Shown here: positions 6,847 to 12,628 of the stretch, piece after piece
How positions within the stretch are numbered: position 1 is the stretch's first letter
Layout of the letters: each line of letters opens with the position of its first letter
Assembly (NCBI GenBank): GCA_947311605.1
Contig: CAMZLC010000162.1
Location: 1-12,628 of the forward strand
Direction of reading: 5' to 3'
From: an uncultured Sulfurovum sp.
Lineage (GTDB): Bacteria > Campylobacterota > Campylobacteria > Campylobacterales > Sulfurovaceae
DNA length: 12,628 bases
Made by a program: the position numbers and the translations under genes
Notes under the pieces: generated by a model
Told to the model about the DNA's origin: nothing
What the model saw: the letters and a program-made list of their open reading frames with translations, nothing else
Databases searched by the model: none

Positions 6847-7193
6847 AGATTCTCCTTGGTTAGATTTTCTTTTGTTGCCGCTGTCTTGCAATGCCCACGA
6901 TAGAACATCGCATCTATCATCTTCTCTTGTATAGTGTGCCACTTTCCGCCCTGTGCGGCCAGCTGCCCAGTCTTTGCAGATATGGTATGCCTGCTGCCAT
7001 ACAGGACGCTACCAGCTGCTACATCGACCGCTACCGCTATCTGTTGGAATAGATACCATAGTGTAGGGCGTTTTCTGCCTTTTGCCAGTGCCACCAGCCT
7101 ATATACCGTCTGCCCTGCCAGTGCAGGCAGAAATAGGAGAGCAAACAGTAGGCTGCTTATCGTTGCGATTGTGAGCCACTGCGCTGTTTTCAT
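6843..7193 (-). CDS. Small phage membrane protein with a TIS...GHC motif
   Basis: About 116 residues from the ATG at 7191-7193, which overlaps the previous stop (ATGA). An upstream ATG at 7208 is possible but lies inside the previous gene. Residues of roughly 7-27 form a membrane segment, and 46-62 are a second hydrophobic stretch. The C-terminal part contains HTISAKTGQLAAQGGKWHTIQEKMIDAMFYRGHC. I recognise this as a widespread pattern in small phage proteins ('D...N.l.GG...eTlS.R.......g.......ID.lF...HC'), often near lysis or tail genes and of no established function. The protein ends in a perfect pentapeptide duplication, TKENLTKENL, whose second copy also supplies the ribosome site of the next gene. 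It is paired with the membrane protein encoded just upstream. Confidence 0.7.
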   Translation of the reverse strand: MKTAQWLTIATISSLLFALLFLPALAGQTVYRLVALAKGRKRPTLWYLFQQIAVAVDVAAGSVLYGSRHTISAKTGQLAAQGGKWHTIQEKMIDAMFYRGHCKTAATKENLTKENL

Positions 7194-7453
7194 AGCCAGT
7201 ACATCCATACGGAGGTAATGGCAGAGGGGAGTGCGAATGTCGCCATAGCGTCCAGCACCTCTGCATTGTGCTTTTTGCTTTTGTAGTCAAGTAACTCTTT
7301 GCCAACTGCCACGGCGATAGTGGCGTAGGTGGAATAGAGCACGGTTTCTTTTGTCTGTAGGTGCAAGATGAACAGAAGTGCAAGTGCTACTGTATAGATA
7401 AGTAGTCCAACCTTCATATGCCTTTTTTTGTCTATTTGCATCTTTATGAACAT
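7190..7453 (-). CDS. Small multi-pass membrane protein of unknown function
   Basis: An 87-residue protein starting at an ATG preceded by AAGGAG at 6 bases, 18 bases after the fibre stop. A basic N-terminus (KMQIDKKRH) is followed by membrane segments near 14-32 and 66-86, with a weaker one at 38-52. Between them lies VGKELLDYKSKKHNAEVLDAMAT, a 'GKE..D......a...D..At' pattern seen in several small phage and bacterial envelope proteins (YfiM/DUF2279-like, by eye only). The gene opens a three-gene ATGA-coupled set between the fibre and the sheath. A role in the envelope is likely: lysis, exclusion of other phages, or a second holin. Nothing in the sequence decides between these. Confidence 0.7.
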   Translation of the reverse strand: MFIKMQIDKKRHMKVGLLIYTVALALLFILHLQTKETVLYSTYATIAVAVGKELLDYKSKKHNAEVLDAMATFALPSAITSVWMYWL

Positions 7454-7471
7454 TTTCTACTCCTTAATCTA

Positions 7472-8254
7472 TCACACATGTTTTCCAGAAATAAAAATAT
7501 TGCCAAAGTTCACCCTGTTTATATCTATCTGCATACTAGGGATAGTTACTACTACATATCGTGGCGACGAGTTCCCCACAATTTCAAAAGATGTTTGTGT
7601 GATAGAAGTAGAATCTACTCTCCAGTCCGTACCAGCACCATTACCATCCATCGTTTGAACACTTTGCCATGCTCTGCTTGTTGATAGAGCTGGATGCTCC
7701 ACTTTGATGCGATTACTGTCAATAATTGTTACTGAAACTTCAGATAATATCCACGGGTGCGCATCTAATGCACCATTATCAGTATTCACCATTATTTGTG
7801 AGTCGGCATATCCATATATATAAGAGAAATTAACGCCAACACTCGCCCCAACGCGGATGCCTACTGACGACATCTCTTCATCTGTTTTTATTATAAAACC
7901 TGATACCTGCGCTGCCCCCACATTGTGATTTATTTGTAAAAGTTTTCCGTGAGGCTCAACAGATGATACTCCTACCATCTTATGATTAGTTGATTCGTCT
8001 AGCATCGCCCAGCCTGCGTCTGTTGCTATTAATGGCCCTGAAATTCTAAATCTATCTTGTTTATTTTTTGCTATATTTGGCACGACTCTATCTTCAGTCG
8101 TGCCATCCTCTTTTTTATATGTCCAAGTAGCATCCTGTTCCGTGCTACTTATGTATTGCGTGAAAAATGCAAACAGCGTCCCTGCGTTATAGATCATTCT
8201 CTCTACACTAGCCTTGAGTGCCGTTATTGTTTGTGCGTATTCTGCCCAGTTCAT
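7472..8254 (-). CDS. Distal tail fibre / receptor-binding protein (putative)
   Basis: A 260-residue protein overlapping the end of the adaptor gene by ATGA. No single domain is recognised. The N-terminus (MNWAEYAQTITALKASVERMIYNAG) looks like a helical attachment segment. From about residue 70 onward the protein is rich in Thr, Ser, Val, Ile and Asn in alternating patterns (SVTIIDSNRIKVEHP, SITQTSFEIVGNSSPRYVVVTIPSM), as expected for beta-rich fibre heads. Its place after I and the H-like adaptor is that of the host-recognition fibre in P2-type phages. It is visibly more AT-rich than the baseplate genes, with many ATA, TCT and ACT codons, pointing to horizontal replacement. No fibre-assembly chaperone (tfa/gpG type) follows it. 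Confidence 0.7.
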   Translation of the reverse strand: MNWAEYAQTITALKASVERMIYNAGTLFAFFTQYISSTEQDATWTYKKEDGTTEDRVVPNIAKNKQDRFRISGPLIATDAGWAMLDESTNHKMVGVSSVEPHGKLLQINHNVGAAQVSGFIIKTDEEMSSVGIRVGASVGVNFSYIYGYADSQIMVNTDNGALDAHPWILSEVSVTIIDSNRIKVEHPALSTSRAWQSVQTMDGNGAGTDWRVDSTSITQTSFEIVGNSSPRYVVVTIPSMQIDINRVNFGNIFISGKHV

Positions 8255-8784
8255 ATATTTCTCCCTTCTATTTTAACTATTTCTGTTCTCGACTTCTCTC
8301 CCAGCATATGCATATCATAGGTGAGTATGTCTGTGCCTATCTGCTGGAAGGTGTTCATGATGATTGATGCCCACTGTTCTGCTTCGTCTGCGGGCAGATA
8401 CTGGAAGCTCATCACCTCTGATATCTGCTGATACCTGATCTGCACCTTGATCGTCTGCCTGAGTCCCGGCGGCAGGGCAAAGTGTGGCTTGGCTACGGCA
8501 AACAGCGTGCCGTCATCCAGATAGATACCGACAAAGCGCGTATAGCTACTCGCCTCCTCCGGCTCGACGATACAGCCAAACTCCACCGTATCTGCATCCA
8601 CCTCCAGCGTCACATCGATCGCATCCTCTTTCCAGTATGCTATCTCCGTGAGCATGGGGTCGACCGTATACTCCTGTGCGCTGAAGCCAAAGCGTCGGGG
8701 CTGGATACTCCTGCCCTGTGCCTGTGCCTCTGCGATCGCCTGGATCCCTGCAGCAGTGACGACTGCCGCTCCTACATGACTCAT
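8251..8784 (-). CDS. H: Tail fibre adaptor, phage tail-collar fibre (DUF3751 / gpH N-terminal type)
   Basis: A 177-residue protein overlapping gene I by ATGA. It follows the N-terminal domain pattern of P2-type fibres. It opens with an alanine-rich helix (VGAAVVTAAGIQAIAEAQAQG), then FGFSAQEYTVDPMLTEIAYW, an acidic strand region, and the diagnostic YTRFVGIYLDDGTLFAVAKPHFALPPG followed by QTIKVQIRYQQI, which matches the 'w.irEiGly.d.G.l.ava..p....' core. In P2 this domain fixes the fibre to the baseplate as part of a long gpH. Here it is a stand-alone gene, and the distal fibre is encoded separately downstream. The C-terminal 50 residues (ASIIMNTFQQIGTDILTYDMHMLGEK) are mainly helical and may contact the next protein. 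Confidence 0.82.
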   Translation of the reverse strand: MSHVGAAVVTAAGIQAIAEAQAQGRSIQPRRFGFSAQEYTVDPMLTEIAYWKEDAIDVTLEVDADTVEFGCIVEPEEASSYTRFVGIYLDDGTLFAVAKPHFALPPGLRQTIKVQIRYQQISEVMSFQYLPADEAEQWASIIMNTFQQIGTDILTYDMHMLGEKSRTEIVKIEGRNI

Positions 8785-9419
8785 GTGTTACCTCCTAGTA
8801 TGATATAAACCTCCCCGACCGTGCCGGCAGAGGGGCACACGGTAGCCTCTGCCTCTATCGTGTAGCCAGACAGAGGCAGGCAGTGCGTGGCTGTCTCCCC
8901 TACCGTGCCTGCCGACACACCGATGCTGCCTGTGGTGAGGTATGTCAGATCGACACCGTCGGAGATATCTCTCACAGCGCCAAACTCGGTGACAAACATC
9001 TCCACAGAGTGTAGCAGTGCCGGCGTGATCTCTCTGTCCCGGCTCAGCACCTCCACGCGGTAGTGGTAGGGTGCCCCGCCATAGCGGTACCAGGGCAGCA
9101 CCCTGGCAGTCAGACCGATCGCAGTAAAAGCCTGCCTGATCGCCCAAGCTGTGCCTTTTTTGGCGTGGATTTGGCGTGTATACTTAATCAGCGTTCGCTT
9201 TCTCTGCGGCGTGTCTGCCAGTTGCGTCCAGTAGGTTTGCCTGTCCTCTGCCAAGACATCTAAGTACTTCTCTTCTATCCCCATGGCATCCGGTAGAGCT
9301 GCTATCTTTTTGGCATCATCCTCTAAAGAGCAGAGAGTATCAGCCCCCACTCTCCAAGTGGCTTCTACACTTTTGCCATACAGATCGGGCAGGAGCCTAG
9401 GACACGCGCTAATAGACAT
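8781..9419 (-). CDS. I: Baseplate / tail protein I (P2 gpI family)
   Basis: A 212-residue protein from the ATG at 9417-9419, 7 bases after GGAG; a GTG one codon earlier is possible. The N-terminal domain resembles P2 gpI (LLPDLYGKSVEATWRVG..., then LAEDRQTYWTQLADTPQRKRTLIKYTRQIHAKKGTAWAIRQAF, matching the 'W.......R..ii......H..KGT..ai...l' core). This protein links the baseplate wedge to the fibres. After residue 163 the sequence departs from the family: a serine/glycine/threonine-rich tail holds SAGTVGE twice, at 169-175 and 197-203. The gene overlaps J by 11 bases and the adaptor gene by 4. Confidence 0.9.
   Translation of the reverse strand: MSISACPRLLPDLYGKSVEATWRVGADTLCSLEDDAKKIAALPDAMGIEEKYLDVLAEDRQTYWTQLADTPQRKRTLIKYTRQIHAKKGTAWAIRQAFTAIGLTARVLPWYRYGGAPYHYRVEVLSRDREITPALLHSVEMFVTEFGAVRDISDGVDLTYLTTGSIGVSAGTVGETATHCLPLSGYTIEAEATVCPSAGTVGEVYIILGGNT
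8811..8915. repeat. Imperfect 21-bp repeat in the 3' end of gene I
   Basis: Positions 8811-8831 and 8895-8915 match at 18 of 21 bases and lie 84 bases (28 codons) apart, in frame. Both encode SAGTVGE on the minus strand. The remainder of the 28-codon unit is not clearly repeated, so this is a repeated motif rather than a full duplication. Confidence 0.75.
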
Positions 9420-10497
9420 CACTGCTCTCCTGTGTAGATAGGCTCAGCTGTCCAAATAGTACTATAGCATCTTCTGTTATCACTATATTTCCTGTCGGAG
9501 TGTTTAGCTGCACATCTTCTACACCTCCTACTATGAGAGTGCCAATGATTTGGCTTAGCGCGATATCTTTACCTATTTGTGGCTTTGCAAAATAGGCATT
9601 TATCCGCTCTCTAGCTGTTGCTGTGGCTTTGGCATGGTCAAAACCCTTGGCGATGATGAGAGTAGCAGAGATATCTATGACCACCTCAGTCGCACTCTGC
9701 ACAGAGACGAGATCAGTTAGGGGTCTAATATCTTCAGCGTTAAGCGCCTTCTCTATGCGTTGTTGCATCACGCTATCCATGGTTGGGCTCCAGTAGATCA
9801 CGCTTACCTCTCCGGCACTCTGGCGATAGACAGAGACATCCGCTATCCTCTCATCTGCTGCGTAGGTATAGCCTATATAGCTATTGCGACTGCCGGCGGT
9901 AGAGGTGCGAGAAAGCGACGCCCTGATCCGCTCTCTAAACGCCTCATCGCTCTCTTCATCTCCTCCATTAGCAAAATCTCCGTTTTGTTTCACCTCAAGG
10001 TAGGGGATCTGCTCTACCAGTATCTCTGTTTTTGCTTTGGCACTAGAGAGCATGGCATCCAATTCTATGGTTGTCGTCGTTTCTGTATCCCCTGCCTGGA
10101 TCACTGCTTGCGATGTCGTAGAGGCATGATAGATACCCCCATCCTCCAGCAGCGCATAGCCCTTTGGGATCGTAACCTCATAGCTAAGTGGCACAGATAG
10201 CGTAAAGGTGGCAGTCGTATAGGGTTTGGAGCCCTGCAGTCTCTCCAACCCATACAGTGTCATTGCCAGATGATCCAGTTTGGCTCCAGTCGCCGTCATC
10301 AAGAAATTGCCTCTTACCTGCTCGTTGATAAACGCTCTGAGCAGCATCTCTCTATAGGCAAAATCCTGTAACACAAGCATAATATCGTCGCCTTGAGCCG
10401 GTGTGTAGTCCGGCAACAGCTCTTTAACCTTGCTTATATTGGCTTTTAATATCTCTTCAAAGCTTAGGGGCTCTATCAGATCTGGTAGCTGTATCAT
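9409..10497 (-). CDS. J: Baseplate assembly protein J (P2 gpJ family)
   Basis: A 362-residue protein from the ATG at 10495-10497, which overlaps the stop of W (ATGA); a longer in-frame start would cut back into W. The N-terminal IQLPDLIEPLSFEEILKANISKVKELLPD and YREMLLRAFINEQVRGNFLMTATGAKLDHLA match the opening of the baseplate J family, in which 'G..Ld.lA...g..R' is highly conserved. The middle contains GGDEESDEAFRERIRASLSRTSTAGSRNSYIGYT, the best-known J signature. The C-terminus has the strand-rich segments that pack in the wedge. It forms the baseplate wedge with W and I. Confidence 0.95.
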   Translation of the reverse strand: MIQLPDLIEPLSFEEILKANISKVKELLPDYTPAQGDDIMLVLQDFAYREMLLRAFINEQVRGNFLMTATGAKLDHLAMTLYGLERLQGSKPYTTATFTLSVPLSYEVTIPKGYALLEDGGIYHASTTSQAVIQAGDTETTTTIELDAMLSSAKAKTEILVEQIPYLEVKQNGDFANGGDEESDEAFRERIRASLSRTSTAGSRNSYIGYTYAADERIADVSVYRQSAGEVSVIYWSPTMDSVMQQRIEKALNAEDIRPLTDLVSVQSATEVVIDISATLIIAKGFDHAKATATARERINAYFAKPQIGKDIALSQIIGTLIVGGVEDVQLNTPTGNIVITEDAIVLFGQLSLSTQESSDVY

Positions 10498-10802
10498 GCT
10501 GGTGTGACCTCTATCTTGAGCTGCCATCTGCCATCCTCTGTGGGCAGTATCTGCACGCGGGTAGGATTGATGCGTTTGACGGCATATTCGATCGCATCGT
10601 AGGCTTCATCGATCACTGCGATACGGGTCGCATCGTCGAGGCCCCTGTCTCTATACAGATATAGATTTGACCCATACTCAGGGTTCATGGGAATAGAGCC
10701 CTTGCGAGTTACTAGGCAACGGCGGATCTCTTCAGCCACACCAATATGGTAGTGTGGTTTGAGTCCTTTAGATGATACCAATATCTCAGTCTCTATCTTC
10801 AT
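10494..10802 (-). CDS. W: Baseplate wedge protein W (gp25-like)
   Basis: A 102-residue protein matching P2 gpW and T4 gp25. The central RRCLVTRKGSIPMNPEYGSNLYLYRD is the diagnostic 'l.T.kGe.p..p.yG..l' motif of the GPW_gp25 family, followed by helix DEAYDAIEYAVKRINPTRVQI, equivalent to 'ai...eprv.v'. This subunit helps start sheath assembly in contractile systems. Both ends overlap neighbours by ATGA, so translation is tightly coupled to V and J. Confidence 0.95.
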   Translation of the reverse strand: MKIETEILVSSKGLKPHYHIGVAEEIRRCLVTRKGSIPMNPEYGSNLYLYRDRGLDDATRIAVIDEAYDAIEYAVKRINPTRVQILPTEDGRWQLKIEVTPA

Positions 10803-11194
10803 GCTCTCTGTGCTCCATCTGTGGTCTTAAAGTTTGTCAGATCCCCTTTGGTGTCCGTGACTGTGCCTGTGGTAGTGATATTGCCATCTACCTCCAGATC
10901 TCCGATGATCTTGACACTGCCGGTGATCTTGGCATCCCCTTTGATCACTATCGTGCTGCCGTCCACCGTCACATCTATGCCGCCTATGTGCAGACTGACG
11001 GGGGAGCCGTCCGTGCGTGAGAGCGAGCCAAGCACCACACCGGTGCCGTCATTTTCATACTCGATGAACGCCACCTGCTGTCCTATACTGGGCGTGGCAG
11101 TCACGCAGGGCAGCCAATGGGTGACCCTGCCGTCCACATCCAGCCTGACCAAGCCTTGGTCTTTGTCGATCTCGCATACTTTGCCGTAAGACAT
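10799..11194 (-). CDS. V: Baseplate spike protein V (P2 gpV family), short form
   Basis: A 131-residue protein. The N-terminal part (GKVCEIDKDQGLVRLDVDGRVTHWLPCV, then SIGQQVAFIEYENDGTGVVLGSL) is the OB-fold domain of gpV-type spikes, with the 'P.iGeqV.vl...gd...gvvlg.l' motif. The C-terminal 45 residues (GDAKITGSVKIIGDLEVDGNITTTGTV...) form regular six-to-seven residue strands ending in G or D, typical of the triple-stranded beta-helix of the piercing tip. It is much shorter than P2 gpV, and the metal-binding HxH of the P2 tip is not present. The ATG overlaps the endolysin stop (TAATG). Confidence 0.9.
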   Translation of the reverse strand: MSYGKVCEIDKDQGLVRLDVDGRVTHWLPCVTATPSIGQQVAFIEYENDGTGVVLGSLSRTDGSPVSLHIGGIDVTVDGSTIVIKGDAKITGSVKIIGDLEVDGNITTTGTVTDTKGDLTNFKTTDGAQRA

Positions 11195-11982
11195 TATCCT
11201 ATCACCTTGGCAGCAGCGGCGAACGCATCCAATACCTGCTGGGTATTGCCCGATCTGGGATAGGGAAAAATCCTGCCGCCCTCCAGTACAGAGAAGTCCT
11301 GCTGGGTGATCGTGATCGCCTCCTCGACGATGCGGACAAAGGTGCGGCTTTTGACTGAGTGTAGTGCAGCCAGACTCCTACTGCCCAGATGATAAGTAGG
11401 GGCTACTGTAGTGACAGCTGCCTTGTGTGTCTGCTCACCCTGCATCTCCAGAATAGAGGATGCCACAGCATGCAGTAGGGCTTCAAAGCCCTCTGTGCCT
11501 GGCACGAACTGCTTCTGGTGCGACGCAAAGAAGGGCTCCAAAAGCACATTGACACTCTCGCCTCTACGCAAGAAGCCGCCCCCTCTACCGCGATACCTGC
11601 CCAGCAGGTTACGGTCGTGGCTCTGTAGTGCCGCATCGAAGTGCCGGTCAAAGATCTTGGCTACTGCCTTGGATCGCACATCGCGTTCATTATAGAGCAC
11701 GGTATGCCCGTTTGCCTGTCTGCTGTCTGCCGCGTCAAAGTGGAAGCTGACAGCCACCGCTGCACCCCAGTCATCGATCTCTTGGTGCAGCTGTTTCATG
11801 TTGGCGGTGTAGCCTTGGCGGTTTTGTCTATGAAAGACCTTGAGCCAGGACGGAGCGCCGAGAATCCCCACCAGTGCGGGCAGAAACAGCGCATCATAAT
11901 AGCGGTACTCACTATATCCTGCTGCCCCATAGGCACCTTGGGATCCATATCTGTGTCCGATGACCAGTGCGATCTTTTTCAT
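11194..11982 (-). CDS. Endolysin: N-acetylmuramoyl-L-alanine amidase with M15-like C-terminal remnant
   Basis: A 262-residue protein. The first 175 residues form an Amidase_3-type zinc amidase: H10 (VIGHRYGSQGA), E25 (YSEYRYYDAL), H81 (AVSFHFDAAD) and E149 (VLLEPFF) fit the three zinc ligands and the catalytic glutamate. It cuts the bond between muramic acid and the stem peptide of peptidoglycan. After a linker, residues 197-236 (YHLGSRSLAALHSV...IVEEAITITQQDFSVLEGGR) resemble the N-terminal part of M15 L-Ala-D-Glu endopeptidases ('S.rSl..L.gv...l..vv..Ai..t..DF.v.eG.R'). The catalytic SxHxxxxAxD and the later histidine of M15 enzymes are absent, so only the amidase should be active. No signal peptide is visible, so it needs the holin for release. 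The ATG overlaps the Rz1 stop (ATGA) after AGGAG. Confidence 0.88.
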   Translation of the reverse strand: MKKIALVIGHRYGSQGAYGAAGYSEYRYYDALFLPALVGILGAPSWLKVFHRQNRQGYTANMKQLHQEIDDWGAAVAVSFHFDAADSRQANGHTVLYNERDVRSKAVAKIFDRHFDAALQSHDRNLLGRYRGRGGGFLRRGESVNVLLEPFFASHQKQFVPGTEGFEALLHAVASSILEMQGEQTHKAAVTTVAPTYHLGSRSLAALHSVKSRTFVRIVEEAITITQQDFSVLEGGRIFPYPRSGNTQQVLDAFAAAAKVIG

Positions 11983-12263
11983 CTATGTTCTCCTATCTTT
12001 TTTATCAGTGCGACATTGGCACTGTTGGCGATGAGCAGCTTTTTTCTGTCCTTGGCACAGCGTTTGAGCTGTGCGCTGAAACAGCGTGCCTCTTTGAGGG
12101 AGAGGAATATCCCATCGCCTCTTTTGACGCCGTGGAGCTCCCCGCACCTGAGCATAGGTGAGATACGCGGATCTACCGGCGTGAGTGTGGGTCTGACCAA
12201 TACGGGACTACCACAGCCTGTCAAAAGTGAGAGTGAAATTGCCGTCAGTGATATTTTTCTCAT
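11979..12263 (-). CDS. Outer-membrane spanin lipoprotein (Rz1-like)
   Basis: A 94-residue protein with a lipoprotein signal: basic MRK, a hydrophobic stretch and lipobox LLTGC ending at C17. The mature N-terminus is proline-containing (GSPVLVRPTLTPVDPRISPML), as in Rz1 proteins. The rest has the cysteine pattern common in o-spanins (RCGELHGVKRGDG...ARCFSAQLKRCAKDRKKLL). The gene starts inside the 3' end of the Rz-like gene in another frame, with a 56-base overlap and its own AAGGAGG ribosome site. This is the classic overlapped Rz/Rz1 layout. With the Rz-like partner it would fuse inner and outer membranes in the last step of lysis, implying a Gram-negative host. Confidence 0.85.
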   Translation of the reverse strand: MRKISLTAISLSLLTGCGSPVLVRPTLTPVDPRISPMLRCGELHGVKRGDGIFLSLKEARCFSAQLKRCAKDRKKLLIANSANVALIKKIGEHR

Positions 12264-12474
12264 GAGTATCCTCCTTTTGGTACGCGTGGTCTATCTGTGT
12301 GATCTGCCCCTGGGCCGTAGCGGAGATCGTGGCCGCAGCTGCCTCCAGCTGTAGCGCTGCGTTTTTCACGCGCAGCACCCGCACCTCCTGCCTGTAGTGA
12401 TTGCGCTGCAGCGTCATCCATGCGGTAGCTACCACGCTCACGGACAGCAGCCCTGCAAGTATCCGACTACACAT
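12208..12474 (-). CDS. Inner-membrane spanin (Rz-like)
   Basis: An 88-residue protein from the ATG at 12472-12474, whose first bases overlap the holin stop. GGAGGAGAGGAGA lies directly upstream, so this start is preferred over the in-frame ATG at 12489. It has one N-terminal membrane segment (RILAGLLSVSVVATAWMTL), then a helical stretch (YRQEVRVLRVKNAALQLEAAAATISATAQGQI) suited to a coiled coil in the periplasm. This is the i-spanin design, although it is shorter than lambda Rz. Pairing with the overlapping lipoprotein gene supports the call more than the sequence itself does. Confidence 0.8.
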   Translation of the reverse strand: MCSRILAGLLSVSVVATAWMTLQRNHYRQEVRVLRVKNAALQLEAAAATISATAQGQITQIDHAYQKEDTHEKNITDGNFTLTFDRLW

Positions 12475-12628
12475 TCTCCTCTCCTCCAAACTGCCTGCGC
12501 AACCTGGATCCGATGAGGCTGATCACATCCCATTCGGGCAGCTCTTTGCTGCTGCGTATGGCGTAGATATTGCCGATGACGGAGTAGAGCTCGGAGAGGA
12601 TCAGCAGGTTCATCCCCCAGGTAAAGAA
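12467..12628 (-). CDS. Phage holin, partial (C-terminal 53 residues)
   Basis: The minus strand is open from the right window edge to a TAG at 12469-12467. The visible part, WGMNLLILSELYSVIGNIYAIRSSKELPEWDVISLIGSRLRRQF, resembles the end of the Phage_holin_4 (toxin secretion/phage lysis holin) family. There, a last membrane helix is followed by 'E..SI.EN......lP.....l'. The N-terminal membrane segments lie outside the window. It heads the lysis cassette and overlaps the spanin start by 8 bases. Holins form the inner-membrane holes that release the endolysin. Confidence 0.75.
   Translation of the reverse strand, partial: FFTWGMNLLILSELYSVIGNIYAIRSSKELPEWDVISLIGSRLRRQFGGEENV

Larger units (their letters stand above)
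861..12628. mobile_element. Contractile-tailed prophage, late-gene terminal part (Mu-like ends suspected)
   Basis: Seen: an unbroken minus-strand block of lysis, baseplate, fibre, sheath, tube, chaperone, tape-measure and U/X/D genes in P2 order, starting beyond the right edge and ending with gene D at 1041. Capsid, replication and integration genes are not in the window. The left limit is inferred. At 861-863 the plus strand begins TGTGTAAAG and leads into repeat copies, and transposable phages of the Mu type end in 5'-TG. No integrase, tRNA or direct-repeat att site is visible here. The phage identity is secure; the exact end and the transposition mechanism are not. Confidence 0.75.

Noticed and set aside
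6846..6942. Longer N-terminus for the small gene before the sheath
   Set aside because: The added 32 residues are the out-of-frame image of the previous gene; the ATG at 6846 has AAGGAGA and an ATGA overlap like its neighbours.
11641..12354. 237-residue plus-strand open frame opposite amidase and spanin genes
   Set aside because: It covers three recognised minus-strand genes with good ribosome sites, and the product resembles no family I know.
1..12628. CRISPR array, tRNA, rRNA or insertion sequence
   Set aside because: No regularly spaced repeats, cloverleaf-like segment or transposase frame was found in the window.

Overview
The window is almost entirely the late-gene end of a contractile-tailed (myovirus) prophage. 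All its genes lie on the minus strand, so transcription runs from right to left. A stretch of bacterial chromosome remains at the left edge. The tail genes are clearly P2-like in content and order (V-W-J-I-H, fibre, small genes, FI-FII-E/E'-T-U-X-D). No integrase, tRNA or att core is visible at the visible end. Instead, a cluster of inverted and direct copies of a TTTAACACTT element lies between gene D and the flank. This fits the terminus of a Mu-like transposable phage with P2-type tails, an arrangement known from Campylobacter Mu-like prophages. The frequent ATA and AGA codons, the mixed composition and this gene architecture suggest a campylobacterotal (epsilonproteobacterial) host. That is an inference, because no rRNA or marker gene is present.

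Layout from the upstream end. (1) 12628-11194, lysis: the C-terminus of a holin cut by the window edge, an Rz-like inner-membrane spanin, an overlapping Rz1-like lipoprotein spanin, and an Amidase_3 endolysin whose C-terminus looks like a piece of an M15 peptidase. (2) 11194-8781, baseplate: V spike, W (gp25-like), J and I. (3) 8784-7472, host recognition: a DUF3751-type fibre/collar adaptor and a separate, AT-richer distal fibre gene. (4) 7453-6682: two small membrane proteins and one small basic-tailed protein. They sit between fibre and sheath, where P2 relatives often carry variable genes. (5) 6685-1041, tail: sheath, tube, the E/E' chaperone pair with a programmed -1 frameshift at T TTT TTC, tape measure, U, X and D.

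Nearly every junction is an ATGA-type overlap or a gap of about 20 bases or less, so the block reads as one translationally coupled late operon. No internal promoter or terminator was recognised.

At the left, 684-1040 has no gene. It contains the repeat cluster, a probable phage end near 861-863, and a minus-strand rho-independent terminator at 763-789. Positions 1-683 carry a host SAM-dependent methyltransferase, cut by the window edge. The most useful non-routine observations are the frameshift extension of E, which ordinary ORF calling misses, the chimeric endolysin, the terminal repeat cluster and the uncharacterised membrane-gene cassette. I see no clear evidence of a wholly new system.
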